Below are positions 17,765 through 26,125 of a stretch of DNA of 64,000 bases, piece after piece. The position numbers and the translations under genes were made by a program. Every line of letters starts with the position of its first letter. Within the stretch, counting starts at the first letter, position 1. Location: assembly GCA_040878395.1 (NCBI GenBank), contig JBBDMI010000008.1, positions 26,848-90,847 on the forward strand. Reading direction: 5' to 3'. Origin of the DNA: Candidatus Dependentiae bacterium (lineage in GTDB: Bacteria > Babelota > Babeliae > Babelales > Vermiphilaceae). The notes beneath the pieces were generated by a model. It did not search any database, was not told the DNA's origin, and was given only the letters and a program-made list of their open reading frames with translations.

Positions 17765-19228
17765 ATGTATGTTGTGAGTAAATCGATACGTTGGCAAGAT
17801 TTAATAAAAATTTCTGATTATTGTTATGAAGTTCCACAATCATTTCGTGATGACATGCGTGTTTCGGCACGTGCATTTATAACTGAGGATATGTTCAAAG
17901 ATGTTTCAGGCGATAGATCTCTTGAGCAGTTGATCAATGTTGCAACATTACCCGGTATACAAAAAGCTGCATTTGCAATGCCGGACATGCATCAAGGCTA
18001 TGGATTTCCAATCGGTGGTGTTGCTGCAATGGCAATTGATGAAGGTGGTGTGATTTCACCCGGTGGCATTGGTTATGATATCAATTGTGGTGTGCGCTTA
18101 ATGGTTGCCGATGCAACGTATGGTGAAGTTAAGCCGTACTTAGAGCAGATTGCTACCGAACTGTTCAATGCAGTTCCATCCGGAGTTGGTCGCGGCGGGA
18201 GATTGAAACTTGATATGCATGAATTGGATGAAGTTTTGCGTTATGGTGCAAAACATATGGTCAAAAAAGGATTTGGTACGCAAGAAGATTTAGATCATTG
18301 CCAAGAGGGTGGCTGCATGGAAGTTGCGCGGCCTGATTTGGTGACTGATCGTGCAAAGCAACGTGGTGCAGATCAGTTGGGTACATTGGGGTCAGGTAAT
18401 CATTTTCTTGAAGTGCAAAAAGTTGATGAGATTTATGATGAAGAAGCTGCCCAAGTGTTTGGTTTACAAAAAGGGTTATTAACGGTAATGATTCATTGTG
18501 GATCACGTGGTCTGGGGCATCAAACATGCACTGATTATGTGCGCATTATGAACAAAGCAATGCCAAAATGGGGTTATCAATTGCCCGATCGAGAATTAGT
18601 GTGTGCACCATTTTTGTCTCAAGAAGCTCAAGATTATTATTATGCAATGGCAGCAGCGGCAAATTTTGCATGGGCAAATCGTCATATGATTGGAGTTTGG
18701 GTACGGGAAGCATTTAACAATGTAGTTACCAATGTGAATTTGACAACTGTGTATGATGTTTCACATAATATTGGCAGTGTTGAAACGCATAATATTAATG
18801 GTAAAGAAAAGCGCCTTATTATGCATCGTAAGGGTGCAACGCGTTCATTTGGTCCGGGGCATCCTGAAGTTCCTAAGCGCTATCGTGATGTTGGTCAACC
18901 GGTGTTGATTCCGGGAACCATGGGCACAAGTTCATATGTTTTGGCAGGTACCAAAGAAGGGATGGATGTTGCATTCGGTTCATGTTGTCATGGTGCAGGC
19001 AGACGTTTATCACGTACTGCAGCAAAAAAAATGGTCCGTGGACCTGCATTGCGCAAAGAGCTTGAAGATCATAATATTATTGTTCGTTGCGATTCGGATA
19101 AAGGTTTGGCCGAGGAGGCACCAATTGCCTATAAAGATGTAGATTCGGTGGTTAATGTCGTACAAAATGCAAAAATTGCACGTAAAGTTGCACGATTAGT
19201 GCCGGTTGCCGTTATTAAAGGTGGATGA
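17765..19228 (+). CDS. rtcB: RNA-splicing ligase RtcB
   Basis: 487 aa. Joins RNA 2',3'-cyclic phosphate or 3'-phosphate ends to 5'-OH using GTP and Mn2+. The start may be ATG 17765 (TAGG upstream) or GTG 17774 (AAGG upstream); the difference is three residues. Seen: MPDMHQGYGFPIGG, the metal site GYDINCGVR (Asp105, Cys108), GSGNHFLEVQ, HCGSRGLGHQ, and the guanylylation-His region SCCHGAGRRLSR. Probably used for tRNA or rRNA repair after cleavage by ribotoxins. It is encoded 7 bp after archease and followed by a terminator. Confidence 0.95.
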   Translation: MYVVSKSIRWQDLIKISDYCYEVPQSFRDDMRVSARAFITEDMFKDVSGDRSLEQLINVATLPGIQKAAFAMPDMHQGYGFPIGGVAAMAIDEGGVISPGGIGYDINCGVRLMVADATYGEVKPYLEQIATELFNAVPSGVGRGGRLKLDMHELDEVLRYGAKHMVKKGFGTQEDLDHCQEGGCMEVARPDLVTDRAKQRGADQLGTLGSGNHFLEVQKVDEIYDEEAAQVFGLQKGLLTVMIHCGSRGLGHQTCTDYVRIMNKAMPKWGYQLPDRELVCAPFLSQEAQDYYYAMAAAANFAWANRHMIGVWVREAFNNVVTNVNLTTVYDVSHNIGSVETHNINGKEKRLIMHRKGATRSFGPGHPEVPKRYRDVGQPVLIPGTMGTSSYVLAGTKEGMDVAFGSCCHGAGRRLSRTAAKKMVRGPALRKELEDHNIIVRCDSDKGLAEEAPIAYKDVDSVVNVVQNAKIARKVARLVPVAVIKGG

Positions 19229-19232
19229 ATTT

Positions 19233-19264
19233 AAAAAGGGCTACACATCATGCAGCCCTTTTTA
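19233..19264. terminator. Intrinsic terminator after rtcB
   Basis: Arms AAAAAGGGCTACA/TGCAGCCCTTTTT form a GC-containing hairpin just after the rtcB stop with T-runs on both strands. It can also stop leftward transcription of the convergent small secreted protein gene at 19288. Confidence 0.85.
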
Positions 19265-19287
19265 AATTGAAGATCTTGCTTGGTTGC

Positions 19288-19518
19288 TTATTTTTTATCT
19301 GCTTCTAGTAGCTGTCTGTGACGATTGTAAGTGCATCGATCATGTTCTTTTGTGCCTGGTCGGTAGTTTCTTTTACATTCATCCGAAGCTTGCTTTCCTA
19401 AAACCTGAAATCTTTGTGCTCGGCGTATAGCTTCAGGATTATCCCCTGAAACTTTATAGGCAAAGATTCCTGCTGAACTCATAAGAACCAATGTGCATAT
19501 CATTTTTAGAAATTTCAT
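19288..19518 (-). CDS. Small secreted two-cysteine protein (PGTKExDxC motif)
   Basis: 76 aa. The signal peptide (MICTLVLMSSAGIFA) precedes a ~55-residue charged mature part containing CKRNYRPGTKEHDRC. The Cys-x(n)-PGTKE-x-D-x-C pattern recurs in the neighbour at 19563, so the two are diverged tandem copies. Similar PGT-x-EY-x-x-C motifs occur in small periplasmic proteins of other Gram-negatives. Function unknown; the paired Cys probably form a disulfide. Confidence 0.65.
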   Translation of the reverse strand: MKFLKMICTLVLMSSAGIFAYKVSGDNPEAIRRAQRFQVLGKQASDECKRNYRPGTKEHDRCTYNRHRQLLEADKK

Positions 19519-19562
19519 AACGATCTCCTTTTGTTATGATTAATTTAATAAACATATTGCGT

Positions 19563-19820
19563 TTATCTACCGCAACATGATTTTTTATTATTGTTGTTTT
19601 GGCCAACATTTTTTTGAGTATTATAATTTGACTGAGTATTGTTTTGTGCTTGAGCATTATTTGCTTTTACTTTTTCAACGCATTCATCATATTCTTTTGT
19701 TCCCGGTTCAAATCCATGCAATACCGAGCATGTTGAATGTGGATCACTGGTTTGGGTTACGGCATAAAGAGCACCTGAGCTGATAATGCTTAATGCGATT
19801 ATGGTAAGCTTTAATTTCAT
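19563..19820 (-). CDS. Small secreted two-cysteine protein (PGTKExDxC motif)
   Basis: 85 aa with a signal peptide (LTIIALSIISSGALYA). CSVLHGFEPGTKEYDEC matches the motif of the adjacent 76-aa protein. The C-terminal half is an Asn/Gln-rich low-complexity stretch ending in SCCGR, two extra cysteines not in the neighbour. It lies upstream of the 19288 gene with a 44-bp gap and the same orientation, so the pair is probably co-transcribed. Confidence 0.65.
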   Translation of the reverse strand: MKLKLTIIALSIISSGALYAVTQTSDPHSTCSVLHGFEPGTKEYDECVEKVKANNAQAQNNTQSNYNTQKNVGQNNNNKKSCCGR

Positions 19821-20040
19821 ACTATTTTTCCTTTAATTGTTAAAACTTATACTTTTATTATTTCATATCTGTACTTTAATTATATATGTTATGTAGCCAA
19901 TTCGGCAATAGTTTGTTGTGGCATTTGGGGTGACTAGGTAATAAATTACCAGAAAATTGATATTATTTACCTAATAAATCAGGGAGATTTTCTTGGATTT
20001 GGGCAGTTTTTTAGGGATAAAATAGCAAAAAAAGCTGATA

Positions 20041-20703
20041 TCAGATGGTTTCTTCATGAATTTCTATATTTTGCTGAATAAGCCATATTTTCCATTTATG
20101 AGGAATTGTCTGTTTTGAGCTTACTTGGTATATGCAATTACAATCATGTACTTGATTGTAATGTTCAACTAACGCTTGTTGCTCAATGAACTGTTTTTTC
20201 AATTTACTTGAGCTTTGGTGCCAGGTAATATTTTTGCATTCAACCATATGCTCATCAGTTTGTATATCGATTTCACGCGAAAGAGTTCCGTCCGTGAGGA
20301 TTTTGTTGAAATGCTTTATTGTTTCATTTTCTTCATATAGCGAAATTGCTCGTTCAATTTCATATGCATGTCCTTTTATCATGATTTCATTATGTGTATC
20401 AGTTACTAAGCGTAATGTTTCTATGTATCCGGGTGTATTTAAAAAAAGTGTTGCCGATAGCATGAGCATTGATCGATAAGAATGTAGATGTGCAGAAAGT
20501 TTTTCTAAAGATGAAAGTGTTTCGGTTAGTGCATCATCGGACTTGCTTTGTTCTGTTTTTTTAAATTGAGAGAAGGTTCCGGCAGTAGTTTTTTTAGAAA
20601 TATTTTTTTTGAGAATGGCATGTGTCGTACGTAATATTTTTGGTAAATTACATTCGGCAGCTTGGGCTGTGAAAAATACGATAAACAGTAAACTGTGTTT
20701 CAT
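20041..20703 (-). CDS. Putative exported PD-(D/E)XK nuclease-like protein
   Basis: 220 aa with a signal peptide (LLFIVFFTAQAAEC). Residues ~108-215 carry the spacing of a PD-(D/E)XK endonuclease fold: a helix with Glu116 (YEIERAISLY), then SREIDIQ with Asp146, then VECKN with Glu155 and Lys157, and a later Gln-containing helix (KKQFIEQQ). Nucleases of this fold cut DNA or RNA with a divalent metal. A signal peptide on such a domain is unusual and suggests periplasmic DNA use or a secreted effector. The call rests on motif spacing only. Confidence 0.5.
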   Translation of the reverse strand: MKHSLLFIVFFTAQAAECNLPKILRTTHAILKKNISKKTTAGTFSQFKKTEQSKSDDALTETLSSLEKLSAHLHSYRSMLMLSATLFLNTPGYIETLRLVTDTHNEIMIKGHAYEIERAISLYEENETIKHFNKILTDGTLSREIDIQTDEHMVECKNITWHQSSSKLKKQFIEQQALVEHYNQVHDCNCIYQVSSKQTIPHKWKIWLIQQNIEIHEETI

Positions 20704-20812
20704 TGTTACTCCTTTTGTTGAGTTAACATAGTTTTAGTTTATTTTACGTATGGATGTAAAGTTTTTTAGGTGTTTTGAGTATATGGAGAGTGTAAGTGTC
20801 AGACAGTTTGGG

Positions 20813-20824
20813 ACCATTTTTGGT
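20813..20824. promoter_or_regulatory. Inverted repeat upstream of toxin-antitoxin remnant
   Basis: ACCATTTTTGGT, a 4-bp-arm palindrome within a region also flanked by AAGTG...CACTT, lies about 40 bp before the toxin start. TA operons are usually autoregulated by the antitoxin at such sites; here it is only a candidate. Confidence 0.3.
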
Positions 20825-20865
20825 ACACTTAAATAGTGGCTGGTTACAGGTGAAAAGGTTAAAAA

Positions 20866-21193
20866 ATGGAATCAATTAAGATTATTCCTGTATGCTTTTA
20901 TAAAGAAGATTCAGGTAATGAGCCTGTTCGAGAATGGTTATATGAACTTACTGCAGATGATAGAAAAAACATTGGGAAAGATATTAGAATAATACAGATA
21001 GATTGGCCTACAGGAGCTCCTTTAGTGAAGCCTTTAGGTGGAAGATTAGGAGTCGATTAGATAATCGCATTGCACGTATAATATTTGTATTTGAAGAAGG
21101 CACAATGATTTTGCTTCATGGATTTATAAAAAAAGCCAAAAGACACCAAAAAATGATTTAGATCTTGCTCGTAAAAGAGCTAAAAAATTATAG
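20866..21193 (+). pseudogene. HigB/Gp49-family (RelE-like) toxin, frameshifted
   Basis: The first 61 codons (FYKEDSGNEPVREWLYEL...VKPLGG) match the start of phage Gp49/HigB-type toxins, mRNA interferases of the RelE fold. The frame then ends at a stop (21058-21060). A different frame continues the family sequence (RSRLDNRIARIIFVFEEGTM, then ILLHGFIKKAK), and a third frame finishes it (TPKNDLDLARKRAKKL). The pattern fits about 10 bases lost near 21038 and one A lost in the A-run near 21141. Two independent lesions argue for decay rather than sequencing error. Confidence 0.85.
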
Positions 21194-21203
21194 CGGAGAA
21201 GAC

Positions 21204-21506
21204 GTGAAAAAAAACAAACATATAGGCTCTAGTTTTGAGAATTTTCTTGAACAAGAAGGAATTATGCAAGAGGTTAATGCTGTTGCTGTCAAAGCAGTAA
21301 TTGCTCATCACTTGCAAGAATACATGGTGAAAGAGCATATTACTCAAACAGTGATGGCAAAACGATTAGGTACAAGTAGAACTGGATTGAAAAGACTTCT
21401 TGATCCTACAAACAGCTCAATAACTCTTTTAACACTTAATCGAGCAGCCGATGTTTTAGGTAAAAAAATTGAGATAAACTTGGTAGACTCAATCTCAAAA
21501 AAATGA
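21204..21506 (+). CDS. XRE-family antitoxin (HigA-like)
   Basis: 100 aa from GTG 21204, with GGAG upstream; the frame is open earlier, but those codons overlap the toxin remnant. A helix-turn-helix is clear: TQTVMAKRLGTSRTGLKRLLDP, followed by ITLLTLNRAADVLGKK, the layout of HigA-type antitoxins paired with Gp49-like toxins. It should bind the toxin and repress the operon. The toxin partner upstream is broken while this gene is intact, so it may persist as a stand-alone regulator or to neutralise related toxins. Confidence 0.85.
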   Translation: MKKNKHIGSSFENFLEQEGIMQEVNAVAVKAVIAHHLQEYMVKEHITQTVMAKRLGTSRTGLKRLLDPTNSSITLLTLNRAADVLGKKIEINLVDSISKK

Positions 21507-21515
21507 TTTGTAGTT

Positions 21516-21815
21516 TTACTTACCTAAATTACCAAATTTCTTATTTTGTGCACGCCTGATCATTTCAGCTTTAAACGCTTCCCGGTCTTTTTTTGGATCG
21601 GGTAATGTTTGATGAGCAATTGAGGGTCGTGTTTCAGATAATTTTTGCTGTTGGATCTGTTTTTGGGCACGTTCATTTTCTGTAATGATTTGTTCAATTT
21701 CTGTATGATTCATACCTGTTTGTGCAAGCATAGTGCGTAAATCAGCTTGAGGATCGGCTGCATATAAAAAAGTTGCATGAAGTGAAAATAAAAAGATAAA
21801 AAAGGGTTGTTTCAT
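21516..21815 (-). CDS. Small secreted helical protein
   Basis: 99 aa from ATG 21815; the frame extends further upstream, but this start puts a signal peptide (FFIFLFSLHATFLYA) at the N-terminus. The mature part is helical and Gln/Glu/Lys-rich (ENERAQKQIQQQK) with a basic end. It lies 19 bp after the holB stop on the same strand and may be read with it. No family recognised. Confidence 0.6.
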   Translation of the reverse strand: MKQPFFIFLFSLHATFLYAADPQADLRTMLAQTGMNHTEIEQIITENERAQKQIQQQKLSETRPSIAHQTLPDPKKDREAFKAEMIRRAQNKKFGNLGK

Positions 21816-21834
21816 CAATATTTTTTTCTTGAAA

Positions 21835-22566
21835 TTAATTATGTACATGAAATTGCACAAAGAGGTTTTTCCAAAAAAGCTTGCTGCTTCCCGGCATTGG
21901 TGGTTTGAGGAGTCCATTTTTGAGTACATTAATACGTTGCATGATAATAGTATGGTTGTCATTATTTTCAATCGCTTGTTTGTATTTGTTCATCCAAAAA
22001 GCAAGTAGTTGATCAATAAGGTCTATGCTTTGTTGCTCATTGATACTATTTTTTTGAATATACTGTAAAAAAATAAGTGGATCAGGAGGGGCGGTTGATG
22101 TGAAATTGTTAAACAGTTGTTGCAATTGGCCGGAAAATGTATCTTTTGTGAATGTATGGATAATACAGCGTGATTTGATAGTGGGTAAAATATATTCTGT
22201 GCGTTCAGCACATAAAATAAAATGATAGCCTTTGGGTGGTTCTTCAATTGATTTGAGTAAACTATTGGCGCATTGTTTGCTCAAAAAATCAGCTTTTTGC
22301 AAAATAAAAAAACATTCATCATTGTCAGGTAGTGAAAAAGATAAGCGTTCATGAATTACTTTAATGTCATCGAGGGTATACTGTTTTTCCGGATTAATCC
22401 AGATAACGGCATGATGTTGTTGTTCGCGTATTTGCTTGCATGAGATGCATACACCGCATCCCTCGTCTGTACAAAATCGTTTTTGCAGATAAGGAATGAT
22501 CTCTATAATTAAATTATCGTGTGTACCGGTCCACAGTTGTGCCGGTGGTAATGTGTCTTTTTTCAT
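21835..22566 (-). CDS. holB: DNA polymerase III delta' subunit
   Basis: 243 aa. Clamp-loader subunit of the replicative polymerase. The zinc site CTDEGCGVCISCKQ, the INPEKQYTLDDIK segment and the diagnostic SLLKSIEEPPKG followed by TIKSRC are present. The N-terminal nucleotide-binding loop is degenerate, as is normal for delta'. The gene is shorter than in E. coli, mainly at the C-terminus. Its start overlaps the end of tmk by 53 bp, an unusually long overlap, in the common tmk-holB arrangement. Confidence 0.88.
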   Translation of the reverse strand: MKKDTLPPAQLWTGTHDNLIIEIIPYLQKRFCTDEGCGVCISCKQIREQQHHAVIWINPEKQYTLDDIKVIHERLSFSLPDNDECFFILQKADFLSKQCANSLLKSIEEPPKGYHFILCAERTEYILPTIKSRCIIHTFTKDTFSGQLQQLFNNFTSTAPPDPLIFLQYIQKNSINEQQSIDLIDQLLAFWMNKYKQAIENNDNHTIIMQRINVLKNGLLKPPMPGSSKLFWKNLFVQFHVHN

Positions 22567-23188
22567 ACAAAGAAAGCCATGGGGTTAAAGCAGATAACGC
22601 TTCTTGCAATATTGTTTGTTTATCATATATTCCATTAACTATTATAACATCTTTACGATTATTAAAAAGAGTACAAAAGCCATTATGAACATGCTGCATA
22701 AACTGTTCATGTTCTTTTTCAAAAGTGGTTAATGTTTCATTGCGTATGATTAAACGCTCGCGTGCAATTTTTGGATCAGTATTGACAAAAATAGTAACAT
22801 CGGGGGTGTAATTGCACATTGCCCAGGCATTTACTGTATTAATAAAATCGATATCGATACCACGTGCAACTCCTTGATATACAACCGAAGAATCTGCCAT
22901 ACGATCTGAAATAACAATTTTATTTTGTTGTAATGCGGGAATCACTTTTTCATTAAAATGCTGTGCACGATCTGCTGCAAATAATAAAAATTCTGCTTTT
23001 GCACAAATAGGTACATTTTGATTTTGCACAATAGACCGAATGCTTTTGCCCAGCCCTGAGTCACCAGGCTCTTTTGTGAGTAAAACAGAATATTGTCTTT
23101 CTAACTGCGTGCATAAAAGTTTGGCAAGCGTACTTTTGCCTGATCCGTCAATGCCTTCAATTGATATTAATAAACCATTAGTTTTCAT
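22514..23188 (-). CDS. tmk: Thymidylate kinase
   Basis: 224 aa from ATG 23188, with AAGG 7 bases upstream, preferred over an upstream TTG. Phosphorylates dTMP to dTDP. The P-loop EGIDGSGKST, the DR motif (SDRMADSSVVYQG) and the dTMP-binding KEPGDSGLGKSIR segment are present. The LID region (RLIIRNE) follows. It ends inside holB, so the two are coupled in one transcript that also serves DNA replication. Confidence 0.93.
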   Translation of the reverse strand: MKTNGLLISIEGIDGSGKSTLAKLLCTQLERQYSVLLTKEPGDSGLGKSIRSIVQNQNVPICAKAEFLLFAADRAQHFNEKVIPALQQNKIVISDRMADSSVVYQGVARGIDIDFINTVNAWAMCNYTPDVTIFVNTDPKIARERLIIRNETLTTFEKEHEQFMQHVHNGFCTLFNNRKDVIIVNGIYDKQTILQEALSALTPWLSLYEKRHITTGTTVDRYTR

Positions 23189-23292
23189 TTTTTTGCCTTG
23201 CAATAAATCATCTGTTGAATAAAAATGAGTATAACATGTTATGTTAGTATATAAGAAAATAAAATTTTTGCTTCAAGCAAAGGTAAAAGATT

Positions 23293-24861
23293 ATGAATAA
23301 TATAATAAATGATGTATCTTCGGCAGAACGTATGCGTTTTGATAAGCTTATAGATTCAATTACAAAAAATGGCAAATTGATGACATTGGGTCACTTATTA
23401 GAATGGTCAGCGAAAAAATATGGTGATCGCATTGCGCTCATATGTCGTGATGAGCAAATTAGTTTTAATCATCTGTTTGCGCGTGCCTGCATGTTTAGTG
23501 AATTATTGCGTCAAAAAGGAATTAAGTCGGGCGATAGTGTATTGGTATGGCTTGAAAACTCAATTGAATTTTATATTGCCTATTTTGGTGCTTTGCAAAT
23601 AGGTGCAATTGTTGCACCGCTGAATGTATATTTAACTGAACGTGAATTGACGCATATAATCAAAGATGCAGATGCACAGATAATGGTGACGTCTCAATCA
23701 TTTTTAGAACGTTTAGGGGATCAACAAATTCAAGTTCCTATATTGCTCAAAGAGGATGCAATTAAATTAGATAAACCTATTACAACCGATAAATGTGTTA
23801 TTACTGATAAAGATCCTGATGTATTAACGTTATTATTATATACTTCGGGTACAACAGGATTGCCAAAGGGAGTAATGCTCAGTTCTCGTAATGTATTAAC
23901 AAATGCGATGCAAGCAATTGCGCGCCAAGAGTTTAAACGTTGTAAAGTATTGTGTGTATTGCCATTGTTTCATAGTTTTGCACAAAATGCATGTATTTGG
24001 ACGCCGTTGCTTTATGGTTGTACCGTGATTGTGGTTCCTAAAGTTGATCGACGTTTAATACTTGAAGGTTTGGCAAAAAAACCGTCAGTATTTTTGGGAG
24101 TTCCAGCTTTATATGGACTGTTATGTTTAATGAAAACAGCACCCCTTGCCGGTATTGAACTGTTTGTTTGTGGTGGTGATGCATTGCCGGATAAAATTCG
24201 TTCTGCATTCGGCTTAATCTATAATCGTAAGATTTGCAACGGTTACGGTTTAACTGAAACTTCACCATTAATTTCTATTGATTTAGATGATATGACAGAA
24301 CCGACTAATTGTGTCGGCACGCCATGTATCAACGTGCAAGTGCAGATTCGTGATGAGCAAGGCAATGTGTTAACTCAAGGGCAAGTAGGTCAATTATGGG
24401 TAACAGGCCCCAACATAATGCTTGGTTATCACAATGCGCAAGAAGCAACCGATAAAGTATTGAAAAATGGCTGGTTCGATACCGGAGATCTTGCATATAT
24501 TAATCGACGTGGCAAAATTGTTATTGCCGGACGGGAAAAAGATTTGATTATTCATAAAGGCTTTAATATTTATCCGCAAGAAATTGAAAATGTGTTATTG
24601 AGTCATGCTGATGTAATTCGAGCTGCAGTGATTGGTAAAAAAGAAAATGCAGTAGGTGAAATTCCTATTGCGGTTGTGCAAGTAAGGACTGAAAGTTCTA
24701 CATTGATATCGGAATTGAAAAAGCGCTGTAAGGAGCAGTTGGCAGCGTATAAAATTCCAAAAGATATTATCGTGGTCAAAAGAGATCCACCATTGACGGC
24801 AACGGGTAAAATAAATAAGAAAAAGCTCAAACAGCAGTTATTTACCGATGAAGAAAATTAA
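23293..24861 (+). CDS. AMP-dependent acyl-CoA/fatty acid ligase
   Basis: 522 aa, ANL superfamily. Adenylates a carboxylic acid and transfers it to CoA or a carrier protein. Motifs in order: A3 LLYTSGTTGLPKGVML, A5 NGYGLTETSP, A7 WFDTGDLAY, A8 GREKDLIIHKGFNIYPQEIE, and A10 PLTATGKINKKKL with the catalytic Lys. It resembles long-chain acyl-CoA synthetases, so scavenging of host fatty acids is a reasonable role. The stop overlaps the next gene, a glycosyltransferase, by 14 bp. Confidence 0.88.
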   Translation: MNNIINDVSSAERMRFDKLIDSITKNGKLMTLGHLLEWSAKKYGDRIALICRDEQISFNHLFARACMFSELLRQKGIKSGDSVLVWLENSIEFYIAYFGALQIGAIVAPLNVYLTERELTHIIKDADAQIMVTSQSFLERLGDQQIQVPILLKEDAIKLDKPITTDKCVITDKDPDVLTLLLYTSGTTGLPKGVMLSSRNVLTNAMQAIARQEFKRCKVLCVLPLFHSFAQNACIWTPLLYGCTVIVVPKVDRRLILEGLAKKPSVFLGVPALYGLLCLMKTAPLAGIELFVCGGDALPDKIRSAFGLIYNRKICNGYGLTETSPLISIDLDDMTEPTNCVGTPCINVQVQIRDEQGNVLTQGQVGQLWVTGPNIMLGYHNAQEATDKVLKNGWFDTGDLAYINRRGKIVIAGREKDLIIHKGFNIYPQEIENVLLSHADVIRAAVIGKKENAVGEIPIAVVQVRTESSTLISELKKRCKEQLAAYKIPKDIIVVKRDPPLTATGKINKKKLKQQLFTDEEN

Positions 24862-25954
24862 ACTTATTCATGTGACTTCCAGTTTGCAAATGGGCGGTGC
24901 AGAACGAACGCTATTTAATATTGTAAAGCATTTACGCGATCAGTTTGATCAAACCGTTATCTATTTTAATGATGGTCCATTTGTGCAAGAGTTACAAGAT
25001 TTGGGCATTTCCGTTATGCACATAAAAGGGTTTGCTTTTCGTTATGATCCATTCTTTTTTTGGCGTTTGTATAAAACATTGAAACAGCAAAATCCTGATG
25101 TTATACACACGCTGTTATGGGCAGCAAATGTGTCGGTACGTATTTGTGCAAAGTTGCTTGGAATACCATTTGTTACCGTTTATCATAATAATGTGGAGCA
25201 AGACGGTGGTATCCGTTCATTTATTGATACGATTACCTTGCGCTTTGGCAAAAAACAGATTGCTGTTTCAGAGCAAGTTGCGCAATCACTCAAAAAAAGA
25301 ACAACTTGGTTGCCGGCATCAAACATTGAAGTTATCACTAATGGCATTGAAGTTCCTCAATTAAGACGAGTTATAAAAAGAAACGAACTTGGTATTGATG
25401 ATAATGCATTTGTTATTGGTGCGGTTGGAAGGTTTGTGCCGGTTAAACAGTTTGATTTTTTATTGCGTTCGAGTGCAAATGTAATGAAGGTGCACAAGCA
25501 TGTTTATTTACTTTTGGTTGGGACGGGTATTTTAGAACAAGAGTTGCGTAGTCTGGCTTGTCAGTTAGATATTTCGGATAAGGTTATATTTGTGGTGGGC
25601 AAGTCTGCAATCGATTATTATCCATTGTTTGATTGTTTTGTTCAAAGTTCTGATAAAGAAGGAATATCTATTGCATTGCTTGAGGCAATGCATTTTTCAT
25701 TGCCATGTATAGTTATGGGTCATTTTTATGTTCATCCGGTTATTACTCATGGCTTTGATGGTTTTGTGTGTCCTGTTGGTAATGGTTCGATTTTGGAAGA
25801 ATATGTTAAGGTGATCATTGAACAACAGAAGCATATTTTGGCTACTATTGGCGATCAGGCAAAAAAGACGATTTGTAATCAATTTGAAGTTAAAATAATG
25901 ATTCATAAATACGCAATATTGTTTAAAGATTTATGTAAGAAAAATACAAAGTGA
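24848..25954 (+). CDS. GT4-family glycosyltransferase
   Basis: 368 aa with the GT-B fold. The N-terminal SSLQMGGAERTLFN and C-terminal IGAVGRFVPVKQFD are clear, along with EGISIALLEAMHFSLPCIV (the EX7E donor-sugar motif). It transfers a sugar from a nucleotide donor, presumably onto lipopolysaccharide, capsule or glycolipid. It is coupled to the acyl-CoA ligase upstream. Acceptor and sugar cannot be read from sequence. Confidence 0.88.
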   Translation: MKKIKLIHVTSSLQMGGAERTLFNIVKHLRDQFDQTVIYFNDGPFVQELQDLGISVMHIKGFAFRYDPFFFWRLYKTLKQQNPDVIHTLLWAANVSVRICAKLLGIPFVTVYHNNVEQDGGIRSFIDTITLRFGKKQIAVSEQVAQSLKKRTTWLPASNIEVITNGIEVPQLRRVIKRNELGIDDNAFVIGAVGRFVPVKQFDFLLRSSANVMKVHKHVYLLLVGTGILEQELRSLACQLDISDKVIFVVGKSAIDYYPLFDCFVQSSDKEGISIALLEAMHFSLPCIVMGHFYVHPVITHGFDGFVCPVGNGSILEEYVKVIIEQQKHILATIGDQAKKTICNQFEVKIMIHKYAILFKDLCKKNTK

Positions 25955-26076
25955 ATTATGATTTGTATCTCCAATAGTGCCTTCTACTCGGATCAAAAAA
26001 CTGATGGCAAAAGTTTGCTTTTTAAAAGAATATTGTGTACCATTATAACATCAATTAACTTAGATAACCTCCATTT

Positions 26077-26107
26077 CCCCTATCCATGACGTTCTGTCAG
26101 GATGGGG
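26077..26107 (+). other. Strong GC-rich hairpin ahead of metallohydrolase gene
   Basis: CCCC-T-ATCC-A-TGAC, loop GTTCT, GTCA-GGAT-GGGG: a stem of 12 pairs with two single-base bulges. It is followed only by a weak U-rich stretch (ACTTTTATTT). It may terminate the glycosyltransferase transcript or act as a leader structure for the gene starting at 26126, only 18 bp downstream. Confidence 0.5.
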
Positions 26108-26125
26108 GTAACTTTTATTTAGTAC

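Noticed and set aside
20866..21506. A prophage remnant around the toxin-antitoxin genes
   Set aside because: No integrase, capsid or tail genes and no att-like direct repeats are seen; a lone TA module is enough to explain it.
22514..22566. 53-bp tmk-holB overlap as a sign of a frameshift
   Set aside because: Both proteins keep full family motifs and plausible ends, so overlap is more likely than an error.
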